From Desulfobacteraceae bacterium (lineage in GTDB: Bacteria; Desulfobacterota; Desulfobacteria; Desulfobacterales; Desulfobacteraceae): 5,235 bases of DNA. The notes under the pieces are model-generated. The model was not told the DNA's origin and did not search any database. It saw nothing but the letters and a program-made list of their open reading frames with translations. A program made the translations under genes and the position numbers. The stretch spans positions 1 to 5,235 of the forward strand of contig WFQS01000491.1 in the NCBI GenBank assembly GCA_015486915.1, in the 5' to 3' direction. Below, in pieces: positions 5,213 through 5,235 of the stretch (its first letter is position 1; every line of letters starts with the position of its first letter).

Positions 5213-5235
5213 ATATTAATAATTTATGTCTGCAT

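Overview
The window looks like chromosomal DNA from an anaerobic, moderately AT-rich Gram-negative bacterium. A sulfate reducer of the Desulfobacterota (Desulfobacteraceae-like) is the best guess. This rests on the gene set (DUF1638-type protein, CoA-disulfide reductase/NADH oxidase-type flavoenzyme, thioredoxin, rubrerythrin-like ferritin without rubredoxin) and on the dense structured intergenic repeats. The taxon is an inference, not a match.

Layout. Positions 1-133 hold an imperfect palindromic element with 11-bp terminal inverted repeats. Positions 134-546 are non-coding, with a minus-strand copy of a dispersed repeat (345-413) and a leader with three stacked inverted repeats before ssb. 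Four same-strand units follow with gaps of 29, 39 and 49 bp, probably one operon: ssb (547-1053), a flavodoxin remnant of only 38 codons (1083-1199), a DUF1638-family protein (1239-1889) and an FAD/NAD(P)H disulfide reductase-type enzyme (1939-3279). A convergent spacer full of hairpins (3280-3484) separates these from a minus-strand thioredoxin (3485-3802). Positions 3836-4320 carry no convincing gene; they hold a degenerate tandem array of about five structured units, 108-126 bp apart. After 240 bp of unremarkable sequence comes a minus-strand ferritin-like protein (4558-5061). Its leader carries another repeat copy, inverted relative to the one in the array.

How the genes fit together. Apart from ssb, the genes point to thiol and oxygen/peroxide redox handling: a Cys42 flavoenzyme, a WCGPC thioredoxin, a di-iron ferritin-like protein and a broken flavodoxin. 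DUF1638 has no firmly known function; its conserved-looking Cys/His residues would suit a metal or cofactor site.

The most unusual signal is the intergenic repeat family. Each full unit has a hairpin with a GCC/GGC stem and usually an ATGA loop, then a second hairpin with an AGAATC/GATTCT stem, a TGAC motif and an AGGAGTTT box. It appears upstream of ssb, between the convergent genes, as a tandem array, and between the ferritin gene's ribosome binding site and its candidate promoter.
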